Source: an uncultured Georgenia sp.
GTDB taxonomy: Bacteria > Actinomycetota > Actinomycetes > Actinomycetales > Actinomycetaceae
Direction of reading: 5' to 3'
DNA length: 5,964 nt
Assembly (NCBI RefSeq): GCF_937958535.1
Contig: NZ_CALGNQ010000238.1
Span: 1-5,964 of the forward strand
Positions 5,647-5,964 of the stretch are shown here, piece after piece. The position numbers and the translations under genes were made by a program. Each line of letters starts with the position of its first letter. Within the stretch, counting starts at the first letter, position 1. The notes below the pieces were generated by a model that saw only the letters and a list, made by a program, of their open reading frames with translations, did no database searches and had not been told where the DNA came from.

Positions 5647-5886
5647 ATGGCGAAGCCCGTACTTCGCAAGCCCGGAAAGAAGAAGGCCAACCCGCTGAAG
5701 TCGGCCAAGGTCGAGGGCATCGACTACAAGGACACTGCGCTGCTGCGCAAGTTCATCTCCGACCGCGGCAAGATCCGTGCGCGTCGGGTGACCGGCGTCT
5801 CCGTCCAGGAGCAGCGCGCCATCGCGAAGGCGGTCAAGAACGCCCGCGAGATGGCCCTGCTCCCCTACGCGAGCTCGGCTCGCTGA
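5647..5886 (+). CDS. rpsR: 30S ribosomal protein S18, cysteine-free form
   Basis: A 79-residue 30S protein that pairs with S6 on the platform. The core IDYKDTALLRKFISDRGKI, RARRVTG, and AVKNAREMALLPY is diagnostic. There are no cysteines at all. In zinc-binding S18, a CxxC lies before the IDYKD block and another Cys follows RRVTG; here those places read KSAKVEG and VSVQEQ. This is therefore the zinc-independent type, sitting in the main operon. AGGAG lies seven bases before ATG 5647. It is 53 bases after ssb and 17 bases before rplI. Some actinobacteria carry a second S18 under zinc control elsewhere; none is in the window. Confidence 0.97.
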   Translation: MAKPVLRKPGKKKANPLKSAKVEGIDYKDTALLRKFISDRGKIRARRVTGVSVQEQRAIAKAVKNAREMALLPYASSAR

Positions 5887-5903
5887 GCGGAGGGACAGCA
5901 CCA

Positions 5904-5964
5904 ATGGCGAAGATCATTCTCACCCACGAGGTGACCGGTCTCGGTGAGGCCGGCGACGTCGTCG
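5904..5964 (+). CDS. rplI: 50S ribosomal protein L9, 3' end cut by the window
   Basis: Only the first 20 residues are present. MAKIILTHEVTGLGEAGDVV is the N-terminal rRNA-binding strand and loop of L9, which sits at the base of the L1 stalk in the 50S subunit. GGAGGGA (5889-5895) precedes ATG 5904. The gap to rpsR is 17 bases, so it belongs to the same operon. The full family length is about 150 residues; the rest lies past the window. Confidence 0.93.
   Translation, partial: MAKIILTHEVTGLGEAGDVV

Overview
The window is chromosomal DNA from a very GC-rich actinobacterium. Third codon positions are almost all G or C, Shine-Dalgarno sequences are strong, and the proteins are of actinobacterial type. 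The cysteine-free S18 encoded beside ssb and the absence of cell-wall genes of the mycobacterial type lean towards a Micrococcales-like lineage, but this is inference and no species can be named.

Layout, left to right. (1) The 3' part of an inositol-3-phosphate synthase gene on the plus strand, cut by the window edge and closed by a perfect 18-bp hairpin. (2) A 243-bp gap holding that hairpin, a weak promoter candidate and a small dyad. (3) A class A (bifunctional) penicillin-binding protein, plus strand, with a Pro/Glu/Thr tail containing a 36-bp tandem repeat. (4) A convergent low-specificity L-threonine aldolase-like PLP enzyme on the minus strand, whose start looks leaderless. (5) A divergent promoter region and a highly structured leader of about 110 nt. 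(6) The start of the rpsF-ssb-rpsR-rplI operon, plus strand, with rplI cut by the right edge.

The genes are housekeeping. Ino1 feeds inositol to phosphatidylinositol and mycothiol. The PBP builds peptidoglycan. The last operon joins three ribosomal proteins to single-stranded DNA-binding protein. From memory, ino1, a ponA-type PBP and rpsF-ssb-rpsR-rplI also lie close together in Mycobacterium and Streptomyces, so this is a conserved neighbourhood; the aldolase between ponA and rpsF is the part I do not recall from those genomes.

I see no undescribed multi-gene system, mobile element, CRISPR array or RNA gene. The most interesting signals are regulatory. The rpsF leader carries a 5' stem-loop followed by a second hairpin flanked by CCTCCT, which can pair with the rpsF Shine-Dalgarno AGGAGG; this suits S6:S18 autoregulation. 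The aldolase has a -10 box exactly six bases before its ATG. S18 has no zinc-binding cysteines.
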